A DNA stretch of 42,636 bases, taken from Burkholderiales bacterium. Lineage in GTDB: Bacteria; Pseudomonadota; Gammaproteobacteria; Burkholderiales; Burkholderiaceae_C. The DNA is taken from the NCBI GenBank assembly GCA_947453625.1, contig CANGHK010000045.1, positions 1 to 42,636 of the forward strand. The letters are read 5' to 3'. Positions 1-6,992 of this stretch are shown here, in pieces. The notes under the pieces are model-generated. The model was not told the origin of the DNA, did not search any database, and saw only the letters and a list, made by a program, of their open reading frames with translations. Both the position numbers and the translations under genes were made by a program. Numbering within the stretch: position 1 is the stretch's first letter; each line of letters opens with the position of its first letter.

Positions 1-28
1 AGTTGGCTCGCTTGACGAAGCCAAGCCC

Positions 29-301
29 TTAAATCGCATAGCCCTGGGCTTTGGACCAGAGGTCCTTGATGCTGACCAAGCCTTTCGCTTTCAACCACGC
101 GTTGGACAATGCCTGCTGCAGTGCGGGGGTTCTTGCCATATGCCAATAGTTCTTGCTGCTACAGCCATGCTGGATCGCCGTCTCCAGGCTCACGCCCAAA
201 GCAAGCAAATTGCGGATCTTTGTGCGCACCCAGCGCCATTGTTTCTAGTAGCACATACGGATGCGCCGTCTGAGCCAGTTGTCCAGATCCGGGATCGGTC
301 G
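29..301 (-). pseudogene. Group II intron reverse transcriptase/maturase, C-terminal relic
   Basis: The minus-strand translation reads LDNWLRRRIRMCY, a stop, then KQWRWVRTKIRNLLALG and further on GCSSKNYWHMARTPALQQAL and GLVSIKDLW. This is the conserved maturase (X/GIIM) tail of LtrA-like group II intron proteins, which help the intron RNA splice and mobilise. The family expects Trp at the stop (MC-x-WKQW), so TGG has become TAG (247-249). Homology fades beyond about position 310, so the reverse-transcriptase domain is absent on this side. The reading frame ends normally at 29. Intron domains V/VI would lie beyond the left edge of the window and cannot be judged. The remaining fragment is non-functional as a protein. 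Confidence 0.85.
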
Positions 302-412
302 GCAAGAAGTGGTTATTGGTCACTCAAAGGTAGGTGGCACGCACTTGATTAAAGATGGTAATTAATGGTAGTATTAAAATAACCAATCATTACAAATAAA
401 ATAAGGAACTGT

Positions 413-685
413 ATGAAAAGATTCGCCGCTCTAATTTTTGTATTGCAAATATTTGGTTGTGCAAGCTCTGGTATTGTTCAAACTGGCCCAAATTCGTACA
501 TGCTCGCAAAGTCAGAGTGGGGGTTTACTTCAGGCGCTGTTCATACAGCAAGGCTAATGCAAGAGGCTTCTGAATTCTGTAGCCTTAAAGGTAAACAGAT
601 CAATGTCATAAGTAGACGAAGCAACGATGTGGAGCTTGGTAAAACACCTGCAGCCGAAGTGAATTTTCAATGTATCAATAAATGA
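413..685 (+). CDS. Small lipoprotein, unknown function
   Basis: A 90-residue protein with a short basic N-terminus, a hydrophobic stretch and a lipobox ending at Cys16 (IFGC), so it should be exported and lipidated by the Lsp/Lnt pathway. The mature part is small and polar with two more cysteines (Cys56 and Cys87), which could form a disulfide. An AAGGA-type ribosome binding site lies about 6 nt before the ATG. The gene and its flanks (about 350-730) are clearly AT-richer than the rest of the window, and codons favour A/T at third positions, which marks recent acquisition. I recognise no domain, and no neighbour suggests a role beyond membership of the genomic island. Confidence 0.75.
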   Translation: MKRFAALIFVLQIFGCASSGIVQTGPNSYMLAKSEWGFTSGAVHTARLMQEASEFCSLKGKQINVISRRSNDVELGKTPAAEVNFQCINK

Positions 686-933
686 TTAAATTAAAAATTC
701 TCAGATCAGATTTGCAGAATACTCTAGTTGCATGACTAAAGCCGGCCCGCGTGCTAGGCCGTCCTTGCCTCAACGATCCGCCACGATTTTTCAGTGTGGG
801 TCGTTTGTTGCTGAAGACACGACCAGCCAGCAACGGCAAGTCAGGGTGGATCTGCCACCTGTCCCCCTGCTGGCTGCGGTCACCCCGGCTCAAAACCCTT
901 ACCCTGCGCGCCACCCGATGCAACACCCGTTTT

Positions 934-970
934 GGGTGGCTCAATACAGTTGACTATTATTGAGCCACCC
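934..970. repeat. 13-bp perfect inverted repeat in the recombinase promoter
   Basis: The left arm GGGTGGCTCAATA (934-946) is repeated in inverse at 958-970, with an 11-bp spacer. A weaker partial copy (TTTGAGCC followed by GGGTGCC) lies at about 992-1010. The right arm falls between the -35 and -10 boxes of the promoter for the serine recombinase, so a bound dimer would block transcription. It could be the binding site of the recombinase itself or of another repressor. The rest of the 327-bp gap between 686 and 1012 shows no gene I can support. Confidence 0.7.
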
Positions 971-978
971 CCTACAAT
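950..978 (+). promoter_or_regulatory. Sigma70-type promoter for the serine recombinase
   Basis: TTGACT (950-955) and TACAAT (973-978) are separated by exactly 17 bp, each one mismatch from consensus. Transcription would start near 985, about 28 nt before the recombinase ATG. Confidence 0.7.
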
Positions 979-1012
979 CTGAGCTACACAATTTGAGCCA
1001 GATGGGTGCCCA

Positions 1013-1579
1013 ATGTCAGCTGTGATTGCCTACCTCCGTGTCTCCACCGACGATCAGACGTGCGAAAACCAGCACCGCCAAGTTGAGCACCGCTTTAAAG
1101 TGGACAAGTGGTTCACGGAGGAGGGCGTGTCGGGTTCGGTTGCTGCCCGAACGCGGCCCGCCATGTCTGCACTGCTTGCCTATGCCCGAGAAGGTGACAC
1201 GGTAGTGGTGGTTGCCATTGATCGGCTGGGCAGAAACACCATAGACGTTTTGAGCACCGTGGAAGCACTTCAGTCCAAGGGCGTCTCAGTTATCAGCCTG
1301 CGAGAGGGCTTTGATCTGTCCACGGCCTGCGGCAAGTTGATGCTGACAATGATGGCCGCGTTCGCGCAGATGGAGCGCGAGAACATGAAATCGCGGCAAC
1401 TTGCCGGCCTTGAGCGGGCAAGGGCCGAGGGCAAGGCTCTGGGCCGTGCAAAGACGATTGACGATGCCGAGGTTGCCCAGTGGCGGTCGGCAAACAGCGC
1501 CAGCATCAAGCAGACTGCCGGGCAGTTCGGGATCTCTGTCGCTTCGGTCAAGCGCGCATGCTCTGCGGCAATCGCCTGA
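1013..1579 (+). CDS. Serine recombinase (resolvase/invertase family)
   Basis: A 188-residue site-specific recombinase of the small serine type (Tn3 resolvase/DNA invertase). The N-terminal catalytic domain has AYLRVSTDDQ, with Arg9 and nucleophile Ser11, and the conserved IDRLGRN segment with its Asp-Arg pair near residue 67. A long helix follows (MMAAFAQMERE). The last 40 residues form a helix-turn-helix (IKQTAGQFGISVASVKR) that would bind the crossover site. Length and domain order are normal, so the protein looks intact. It lies alone: there is no Tn3 transposase, invertible segment or obvious partner gene. It probably resolved or inverted part of the island, or belonged to a lost transposon. 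The short leader carries a promoter overlapped by an inverted repeat, which suggests self-repression. Confidence 0.9.
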   Translation: MSAVIAYLRVSTDDQTCENQHRQVEHRFKVDKWFTEEGVSGSVAARTRPAMSALLAYAREGDTVVVVAIDRLGRNTIDVLSTVEALQSKGVSVISLREGFDLSTACGKLMLTMMAAFAQMERENMKSRQLAGLERARAEGKALGRAKTIDDAEVAQWRSANSASIKQTAGQFGISVASVKRACSAAIA

Positions 1580-1641
1580 GGTTGAGGCCCAGCTAATTGG
1601 TGATCTGTGCACTTTTCTAACTCTGAAAGTGAGCGTATCAG

Positions 1642-3054
1642 CTACGCAGTTCGCTTCAAGGGCACTACGTTGGATGCTTGGTCGCCCGTCGTGATGTCCT
1701 TCAGCTTGGCGCCGAGGGCGGTGAAGGCTTGCGCCTGTTCTTGCACGCGGCGGTCGCGAATGTAGATCCGAGTCATTCGGTCTTGGGTGATGTGGTTCAG
1801 GCACTCGTTGATGACATCACCACCAAAGCCCAGTTGCGCCATCAAAGTCGCGGCTGTTCGACGAAGGTCGTGTGCGGTCCATTTCCCTCCTGAAAGCTGC
1901 AAGGACTTCGCTTCTTTGGATCGTCCCTTCAGTTGAGCTTCAGGTTCTTTCTGGCGGTCGGCCAGTTGCTTCCCGAAGCTCTTCACGTCAACGGGACCTG
2001 TCCCCTTGCTGTTTGGGCAGACCCATCGGTATGGCTTGCCTTCGCTGTCTGTTTCATGGATTTCTTTCAGCGCTTGAAGGTGCTCTGCGGCGAAGTCTGA
2101 CAAGTGGATGGTGTGGTCCCGCTGATTCTTCGTGTCTGGCAGGTACCAGGTGCGTGCCGCCAGGTTGACATTGATCCACTCGGCGTTCATCAGTTCGCCA
2201 ACGCGGCAGCCGGTTGACAGAATCAGCCAGACAGCATGCTCACTGCGTACCTGCATCCTCGCATTGGGCAACTGCATCGCTAGTGCTTTGATCTCTTCAA
2301 CACTAAGGGCTCTGTCTCGCTCAACATCAGCGCCGCCAGCGTCGCGCTTGGTCAATAGTTGAATCGGGTTGACGGCGATGATCTCGCGGGACAGGGCGAA
2401 CCGCATCATTTGCTTCAAGTCGGCAAGGAGCACATTGCAGGTTCGCAGACTTCCTTTGGTTCGATGCTGATCAATGATGGCCAGTACGTCTGCCTTTCGC
2501 ACATCATCTGTCGCCATGTCGCCGAGCGTAGGGAAGACATGCCTTTCAAACTGGGCGCGCGTGTATGCGCCGTCATCTTTCCTCCCGACTCGCTTGCCGT
2601 CAGCCCGGACATGCGATGCCAGTTCAACGGAGGACCAACGCTCAAAAAGTTGGCGAACAGTCAACCGCCGCTGTCGCTCAAGTTCGTCCCGTTCTTCCTT
2701 TTCAACGGCTTCACGCCGGCTCTTGTCGGCCTCATGCTGCTTGTCCTGTCGTTGTTGGTCAAGGTGGGCTTGAACATCCTTGATCCCACTGCGGTACAAC
2801 TCCGACAACTCGCTTGCCCTTTGATAGGCCTGGGCGACGGTGAGTCCCCCGTTGTTGCCCTTCGGGTGGTAGGAGCCGATGGGCATGAACAGCCGGTTTC
2901 CCTTGGAGTTGGTGTAGCGGAAGTAGAAGTGTCGTTCTCCTTTGGGCGTGATTCGGCCAAGGAAGACACCGCCACCACGGTTGTAGGGCTGCGAAATCCA
3001 CTGATCCTGCGTTGTCGCCTTGCCCTGCATCCCTCTGTCCGTGATCATCACCAT
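1642..3054 (-). CDS. Tyrosine-type site-specific integrase (P4 family)
   Basis: A 470-residue integrase that would insert and excise the island at a tRNA gene. The N-terminal part (about 20-90, FLGRITPKGERHFYFRYTN) is the arm-binding domain of P4-like integrases. A charged linker (95-130) follows, then a SAM-like core-binding domain (about 132-225) and the catalytic domain. The catalytic set is complete: Arg284 in STGCRVGEL, His395 and Arg398 in AHDLRRT, His421 in LNHI and nucleophile Tyr431 in TRIYIRDR, so it is probably active. The gene starts about 200 bp from the tRNA-Pro fragment and reads away from it. Three repeats and an AT-rich hairpin lie in that gap and are candidate arm or excisionase sites. 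Confidence 0.93.
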   Translation of the reverse strand: MVMITDRGMQGKATTQDQWISQPYNRGGGVFLGRITPKGERHFYFRYTNSKGNRLFMPIGSYHPKGNNGGLTVAQAYQRASELSELYRSGIKDVQAHLDQQRQDKQHEADKSRREAVEKEERDELERQRRLTVRQLFERWSSVELASHVRADGKRVGRKDDGAYTRAQFERHVFPTLGDMATDDVRKADVLAIIDQHRTKGSLRTCNVLLADLKQMMRFALSREIIAVNPIQLLTKRDAGGADVERDRALSVEEIKALAMQLPNARMQVRSEHAVWLILSTGCRVGELMNAEWINVNLAARTWYLPDTKNQRDHTIHLSDFAAEHLQALKEIHETDSEGKPYRWVCPNSKGTGPVDVKSFGKQLADRQKEPEAQLKGRSKEAKSLQLSGGKWTAHDLRRTAATLMAQLGFGGDVINECLNHITQDRMTRIYIRDRRVQEQAQAFTALGAKLKDITTGDQASNVVPLKRTA

Positions 3055-3083
3055 CGCTTAGCTCCTTTGCTGGCGTGCACCCT

Positions 3084-3122
3084 GGTCACCGTTGTGATTC
3101 TGGTCACCGTTCAGTCACCGTT
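3084..3122. repeat. Three TCACCGTT direct repeats upstream of the integrase
   Basis: TCACCGTT occurs at 3086-3093, 3104-3111 and 3115-3122; the first two copies share GGTCACCGTT. They sit 32-68 bp upstream of the integrase ATG, between the gene and the attachment site, where arm-type integrase or excisionase sites are normally found. The binding protein is inferred. Confidence 0.55.
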
Positions 3123-3178
3123 TGCTGCTGGATTCCAGTGTACCGAAGAGGGCTTTTTTGGACTAATTATTTTTGTAA

Positions 3179-3197
3179 GTCGTTGATTTTTAACGAC
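3179..3197. other. Hairpin in the AT-rich integrase leader
   Basis: GTCGTT and AACGAC form a 6-bp stem around a 7-nt loop, followed on the plus strand by A6T5. The surroundings (about 3150-3215) are AT-rich. It could be a terminator for a transcript, an IHF-bendable site of the attachment complex, or part of the integrase promoter. Confidence 0.4.
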
Positions 3198-3256
3198 AAA
3201 AAATTTTTCTACGGACTATGCAGGTGATCCTAAGCCCATCCTAGACTGATATTTTG

Positions 3257-3305
3257 TTGCATGGGGTGCAAGGGGTCGCGAGTTCGAATCCCGCCGTCCC
3301 GACCA
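3257..3305 (+). other. Attachment site: 3' 49 nt of tRNA-Pro(GGG)
   Basis: The segment starts in the anticodon stem (TTGC), continues through loop ATGGGGT with anticodon GGG, the variable region, the T arm (GCGAG-TTCGAAT-CCCGC) and the acceptor strand, and ends in CCA. The 5' half of a tRNA-Pro (D arm and acceptor) is not present upstream, where unrelated AT-rich DNA begins. It is therefore a duplicated tRNA 3' end, the usual product of integration by tyrosine recombinases into a tRNA gene. The intact tRNA-Pro(GGG) should lie at the other island end, left of this window. Confidence 0.85.
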
Positions 3306-3322
3306 TTTATATCGTTTGAAAT

Positions 3323-3362
3323 CAACAGCTTAGCGGCTTCGGCAGCTAGGCTGTTGTTCTTT
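3323..3362 (+). terminator. Intrinsic terminator of the original tRNA-Pro unit
   Basis: CAACAGC pairs with GCTGTTG, then a T-G wobble, then TAGC with GCTA, around a ten-base loop. TTCTTT follows. It sits 18 nt after the CCA end, as expected for the chromosomal tRNA terminator left on the core side of the attachment site. From here to 3572 I see no gene. Confidence 0.7.
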
Positions 3363-3572
3363 GTGGGTCACGCCTTGGTGGTCGAACGCCGATTTCTGGC
3401 AACTTCCTGGCGACTCTGGCGCGCCGACGATCGTCATCGCTGTGTAGGGCATCGACTTGTTGCGCCAAGCCGGTGACAGGCGCGGTCAGCGTTTCTTTGT
3501 CAGCGCCGCGCAGTCGGTGATTCGAGAGGGCTTGAAGGCGTTGCGGGACGGGAAGGAAACTTCACGCCACCC

Positions 3573-4520
3573 TCAAGCCGGGTCCAACGCCTTCTCGCCG
3601 CGCGTCGTCAGCAGGCGCAAGGCACCGAAAGCGATCAGCAGGCCCGACACCACGGCCACGATGCCCAGCACCTGCAGCACCGAGGGTACCTCGCCCAGCA
3701 CCGGTATCGCCAGCAGCGACGCAGCACCCGGCACCAGGGCACCGAAAAAGGCGGCGCGCCCCGAGCCCAGCAGCGCCGCCGCGCGGCTGAACGCAAGCAC
3801 CGCGACCAGCCCGGCACCCAGGCCTTGCGCCAGCACCTGCACCAGCAACATGGCTGCGCCGGCGTTGGCCAATCGATCCAGGTCGGCCAGCATCAGGAAG
3901 CCCGGTGCGAACAGCAGGAAGGACAGCACCACGACGACTGCGGTCACGCGCAGCGGGTCGACTTGCCAGCGCCGCGACAGCGCGCCGAACAGTCCCCAGC
4001 AGCAGCCGGCCGCCGCGAACATCAGGTCGCCCAGCAGCGTCAGGCCACCCTCGCGGTGCACCAGGCTGTCGCCGCCCATGAAGGCCAGGCCCAGCACCAC
4101 GAAGCCCGCGCCAAAGGCGGTCTCGCGCGTCAGGCGCTGCTGCGCCAGCCAGGCCGACAGGCCCAGTCCGGCCAGCATCTGGCAGGCCGGCGCGATCACC
4201 GCGCCGTGGGCCAGCGGCGCGCAGGTGAAGCCGGTCATGAACAGCAGGCTGAATCCGGGGCCGGCCAGCAGGGCCAGCAGCAGGCCGCGTCGCCAACCTA
4301 TGCCGGCCAGGTCGCGCCATCCCCAGCGCCACAGCAGCGGCGCCATCAGCAAGGCGCCCGGCGCAAAGCGCAGCAATGTCAGGTCGCCCGGGCTCAGCCC
4401 GGCCTTGACGGCCAGGCGCGCCAGCACCGAGTAGCTGGCCCAGATGGCCGCAGCCAGCAAGCCCCAGCACAGGCCTGCCGCCGGCGACTGCGCCCCGGTC
4501 AGGGGCGGCGGGCGATGCAT
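3573..4520 (-). CDS. DMT-superfamily transporter (EamA type)
   Basis: About 315 residues with roughly ten hydrophobic segments in two similar halves, the arrangement of EamA/RhaT-type drug/metabolite exporters in the inner membrane. The first segment is GLCWGLLAAAIWASYSVLAR, followed by the LRFAPGALLMAPLL segment. The second repeat begins near LLGDLMFAAAGCCWGLFGAL. I chose the ATG that leaves about 15 residues before the first membrane segment; an in-frame ATG 54 nt upstream is also possible. The gene follows the GST gene by about 70 bp on the same strand, so the two may be co-transcribed. The substrate cannot be predicted; family members export amino acids, metabolites or drugs. Confidence 0.85.
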   Translation of the reverse strand: MHRPPPLTGAQSPAAGLCWGLLAAAIWASYSVLARLAVKAGLSPGDLTLLRFAPGALLMAPLLWRWGWRDLAGIGWRRGLLLALLAGPGFSLLFMTGFTCAPLAHGAVIAPACQMLAGLGLSAWLAQQRLTRETAFGAGFVVLGLAFMGGDSLVHREGGLTLLGDLMFAAAGCCWGLFGALSRRWQVDPLRVTAVVVVLSFLLFAPGFLMLADLDRLANAGAAMLLVQVLAQGLGAGLVAVLAFSRAAALLGSGRAAFFGALVPGAASLLAIPVLGEVPSVLQVLGIVAVVSGLLIAFGALRLLTTRGEKALDPA

Positions 4521-4590
4521 GTGATCAGCCGGTCCGAGAGCTGACCGACGCGCTGCGGCCCATGCCGAGGCCAAGCCCGGGCCTCAGCCG

Positions 4591-5322
4591 TCATGCCAGG
4601 TCGAACTCGGGATAGCGGCGAAAGATGCCCTGCTCGTTGAACGGAATGCGCCGCGCGCTGCCCAGGTAGGCCGCCACTTTGGGCAGCGCGGCGACGCGAT
4701 CGTGCAACTGCACGATGGCGGGGGTTTGGGCCAGCGCTTTTTCGGCGACCAGCGGGAAGGCGTAACGCAGGCCTTCGATCAACTGGAACAGCGACAGGTC
4801 GGCGTAGCTCAGCTTGCCGGCGACCAAGTGGCGGGGGCCGGCCGGGTTGCGCAGCACGATGGTCTCGAACCACTGCAGGTACTTGGGCAGGCGCGCGCCG
4901 CAGAACTCGGCCGCGCGGCGCAGCGCCTCGGGCTGCTGGTCCTCGTAATACAGGCTGGCGGCGATCGGATGGTGGGTGTCGTGGGCCTCGGTCACCATGT
5001 CGGCGATGGTCAGCTGGATCTGCTGGGTCCAGACGCGGGCCCGCTCGCTGCGCGCCACCAGCTTGAGCTCAGGCGCCAGGTAATGCAGGATCGCGGCCGT
5101 CTGGCCGATCATCATCTCGCCGTCCTTCAGGAAGGGCGGTGCGAAGGGCGGCTGCGTTTCATGGGGGTCGTTCATCCGGCGCAGCATCGCGGGCACGCCT
5201 TGCCCCGCGTCCTGCGCGCCGCGCGCCACATCGACATAGGGTGCGCCGGCGGCCTCGAGTGCCAGCCTGACGAATTCGCCGCGGCCCTGAATGGTCGGCC
5301 AGTAGTGGAGTTCATATGCCAT
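4591..5322 (-). CDS. Glutathione S-transferase family protein
   Basis: A 243-residue soluble protein. The N-terminal thioredoxin-like domain begins MAYELHYWPTIQGRGEFVRL, similar to sigma/alpha-like GSTs in which the Tyr near residue 7 activates glutathione. The GQTAAILHYLAP segment matches the conserved glutathione-contacting turn (usually ES/QS-xAI-x-YL), with Gln-Thr here. The all-helical C-terminal domain holds KLSYADLSLFQLIEGL, the GST N-capping region. The ATG was chosen because the thioredoxin fold begins immediately after it. It probably conjugates or reduces an electrophile with glutathione. The DMT exporter gene just downstream may share its transcript. Confidence 0.85.
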   Translation of the reverse strand: MAYELHYWPTIQGRGEFVRLALEAAGAPYVDVARGAQDAGQGVPAMLRRMNDPHETQPPFAPPFLKDGEMMIGQTAAILHYLAPELKLVARSERARVWTQQIQLTIADMVTEAHDTHHPIAASLYYEDQQPEALRRAAEFCGARLPKYLQWFETIVLRNPAGPRHLVAGKLSYADLSLFQLIEGLRYAFPLVAEKALAQTPAIVQLHDRVAALPKVAAYLGSARRIPFNEQGIFRRYPEFDLA

Positions 5323-5481
5323 GGCCCGGACTGTAGCCTGCTGTCCTCTCCCCGCGCCAACCCAGCCACCCGCGCGATCCCGCAAGCCCGTGGCCGGCGG
5401 ACCGAGGGCTGTCCCGGGGACGTGGCGCCAGCCGGCTGGCCTATGCTCGTCGCCACCCCTTGGCTTCAGCGCAACCGCCTC

Positions 5482-6600
5482 ATGACCTCACCCATCGCCG
5501 ACCTGCTCGACTACCAGATCGCCGCCCGCTACTGCCCCGGTGCGCTGGTGCATGTCGAAGCGGCCGGCCGCACCCTGGCCCGCCATGCCGCCGGACGCAT
5601 TCGACCCGACAGCGATGCGCCCCTGCATGCCGGCGTGCGCTTTCGCGTCGCGTCGCTGACCAAGCCGGTGGTGACGCTGGCCGCGCTGATGCTGGTCGAC
5701 GAGGGCCGGCTGGACCTGGACGCCGCGGTGGGCGACTACCTGCCGGTGCTGCGTGACCTGCGGCTCAAGGCCGGGCAAGCCCCGCGCGTCGCACCCACCG
5801 TGCGCGACCTGATGCGCCACACCTCGGGCCTGGCCTACCCGCACGAGATCGCTGACGCCGGCTTGCGCGCGGAATGGATGCGGGCCGGCATCACGACCGG
5901 GATGACCGGGCTCGATTCGGCCGCCTTCCTGGCCGTGCTGGCCGGCTTGCCGCTGGTGGCCGAGCCCGGCACCGCTTTCCGCTATGGCTATTCGACCGAT
6001 GTGCTGGGCTGCATCATCGAGCAGCTCGACGGCTTGCCGCTGGCCGAAGCGCTGCGCCGGCGCATCTTTGCGCCGCTCGGCATGCGTCAGACCGGCTTCG
6101 GGATCGCTGCCGACGAGCACGCCGACTTGGCCAGCGCCCATGCCGACGACCTGGCCTGGCACGCGACGGTGCCGGCGATCGGCCAGCGCCAGGCCGGCCA
6201 ACCCTGGATGGACAGCGGCGGCGGCGGGCTGGTCAGCACGCTGGACGACTACGTTGCCTTCGGCCGGCTGCTGGCCAATGGCGGGGTGTTCGAGGGCCGG
6301 CGCCTGGTGTCGACCGCGCTGTTTGCCGAGCTGTCGCGCAACCAGTTGCCCGAGGGCGTGGACGGTCCGGCCGGCTATTGCGGCCCGGGCTTCGGCTTCG
6401 GACTCGGGCTGGCGGTGCGCAATGACTGGGGGCCTTCGGCGATGCCCTGCAGTGCCGGTGAGTTGACCTGGTCGGGCATCAGCGGCACGGCGCTGTTCGT
6501 CCAGCCGCGAGCGCAGTGGTTTGCGGTCTTGTTCAGCGCCAACATGGCCGCGCGCATGATGGCGCGGATGGCGTTTCGCCGCGCCGCCGGCCCGTGCTGA
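5482..6600 (+). CDS. Serine hydrolase, beta-lactamase/class C penicillin-binding fold
   Basis: About 372 residues of the beta-lactamase-related family that includes esterases, EstB and D-aminopeptidases. Ser58-Leu-Thr-Lys61 in RVASLTKPV is the catalytic SxxK motif. Tyr170-Ser-Thr in YGYSTDVLG replaces the usual Tyr-x-Asn, so the third position is Thr. The segments DLMRHTSGL and GLVSTLDDYVAFGRLL are typical of the family. No signal peptide is evident from the chosen ATG, so it is probably cytoplasmic and more likely an esterase or amidase than a cell-wall enzyme. It is divergent from the GST gene, with about 160 bp between the starts. The substrate is unknown. Confidence 0.88.
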   Translation: MTSPIADLLDYQIAARYCPGALVHVEAAGRTLARHAAGRIRPDSDAPLHAGVRFRVASLTKPVVTLAALMLVDEGRLDLDAAVGDYLPVLRDLRLKAGQAPRVAPTVRDLMRHTSGLAYPHEIADAGLRAEWMRAGITTGMTGLDSAAFLAVLAGLPLVAEPGTAFRYGYSTDVLGCIIEQLDGLPLAEALRRRIFAPLGMRQTGFGIAADEHADLASAHADDLAWHATVPAIGQRQAGQPWMDSGGGGLVSTLDDYVAFGRLLANGGVFEGRRLVSTALFAELSRNQLPEGVDGPAGYCGPGFGFGLGLAVRNDWGPSAMPCSAGELTWSGISGTALFVQPRAQWFAVLFSANMAARMMARMAFRRAAGPC

Positions 6601-6787
6601 GGCTGGGTTTTCAGGTCCAAGGGCAGGGCGCGCGCTTGATGGTTTGACTGTTCGGCGGTTCGACTGCTGCGCCGGCGGGGCGATGGGCCGGCTGTGGCGC
6701 TCTGCCGCGCCGGATCGGCCCCTGGCCAGGTGCTGCTGGGCTCCGCGGGGAACAGCCCGATAGCCTGGTCACCAAGGGCTTGCCATA

Positions 6788-6816
6788 TTGACAGTGACGT
6801 CAGTGTCACTTACCGT
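6788..6816 (+). promoter_or_regulatory. Promoter and palindromic operator of the acyl-CoA operon
   Basis: TTGACA (6788-6793) is a consensus -35. The sequence 17 bp on, TACCGT, is only a weak -10. AGTGAC (6793-6798) and its inverse GTCACT (6805-6810) flank six bases and fill the spacer, so a dimeric repressor bound here would occlude RNA polymerase. The regulator is probably the TetR protein encoded about 180 nt downstream. Confidence 0.55.
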
Positions 6817-6887
6817 TGATGCGAGCGGCAAGACCTGCGGCAGTCTGGGTGAGACGGGCCGGCAAGCAGACCGCACAGGAGCAGCCC

Positions 6888-6992
6888 ATGGCCCCCTCAA
6901 GCGGCCGCAAGATCACCCGCAGCAGCTTCAACCGCCGCACCGCCTGCAAGCGGCTACCGGCACGCTGCCCGCACCGGACCTCGTCTTGGTGA
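6888..6992 (+). other. Possible 34-codon upstream ORF before the TetR gene
   Basis: An AGGAG box lies 7 nt before ATG 6888, the best ribosome binding site in the leader. The frame it opens (MAPSSGRKITRSSFNRR...) runs 34 codons to a TGA that overlaps a GTG in the TetR frame. It could be a coupled leader peptide, or the true TetR start followed by a frameshift. I cannot tell which. Confidence 0.3.

Noticed and set aside
1013-1579. Complete Tn3-family transposon around the serine recombinase
   Set aside because: No TnpA transposase gene and no 38-bp-type terminal repeats are present in the window.
3240-3305. Complete tRNA-Pro gene
   Set aside because: Only the anticodon arm, T arm and acceptor 3' strand are present. 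The D arm and 5' acceptor strand are replaced by unrelated AT-rich DNA, so it is an attachment-site copy and not a working tRNA gene.
3457-4544. Long plus-strand frames opposite the DMT exporter
   Set aside because: They are Arg/Pro/Ser-rich antisense shadows without any motif. The minus strand encodes a clear ten-segment membrane protein.
6788-6988. N-terminal 67-residue extension of the TetR regulator
   Set aside because: It would start with a TTG that is part of the -35 box, has no ribosome binding site and shows no domain similarity.
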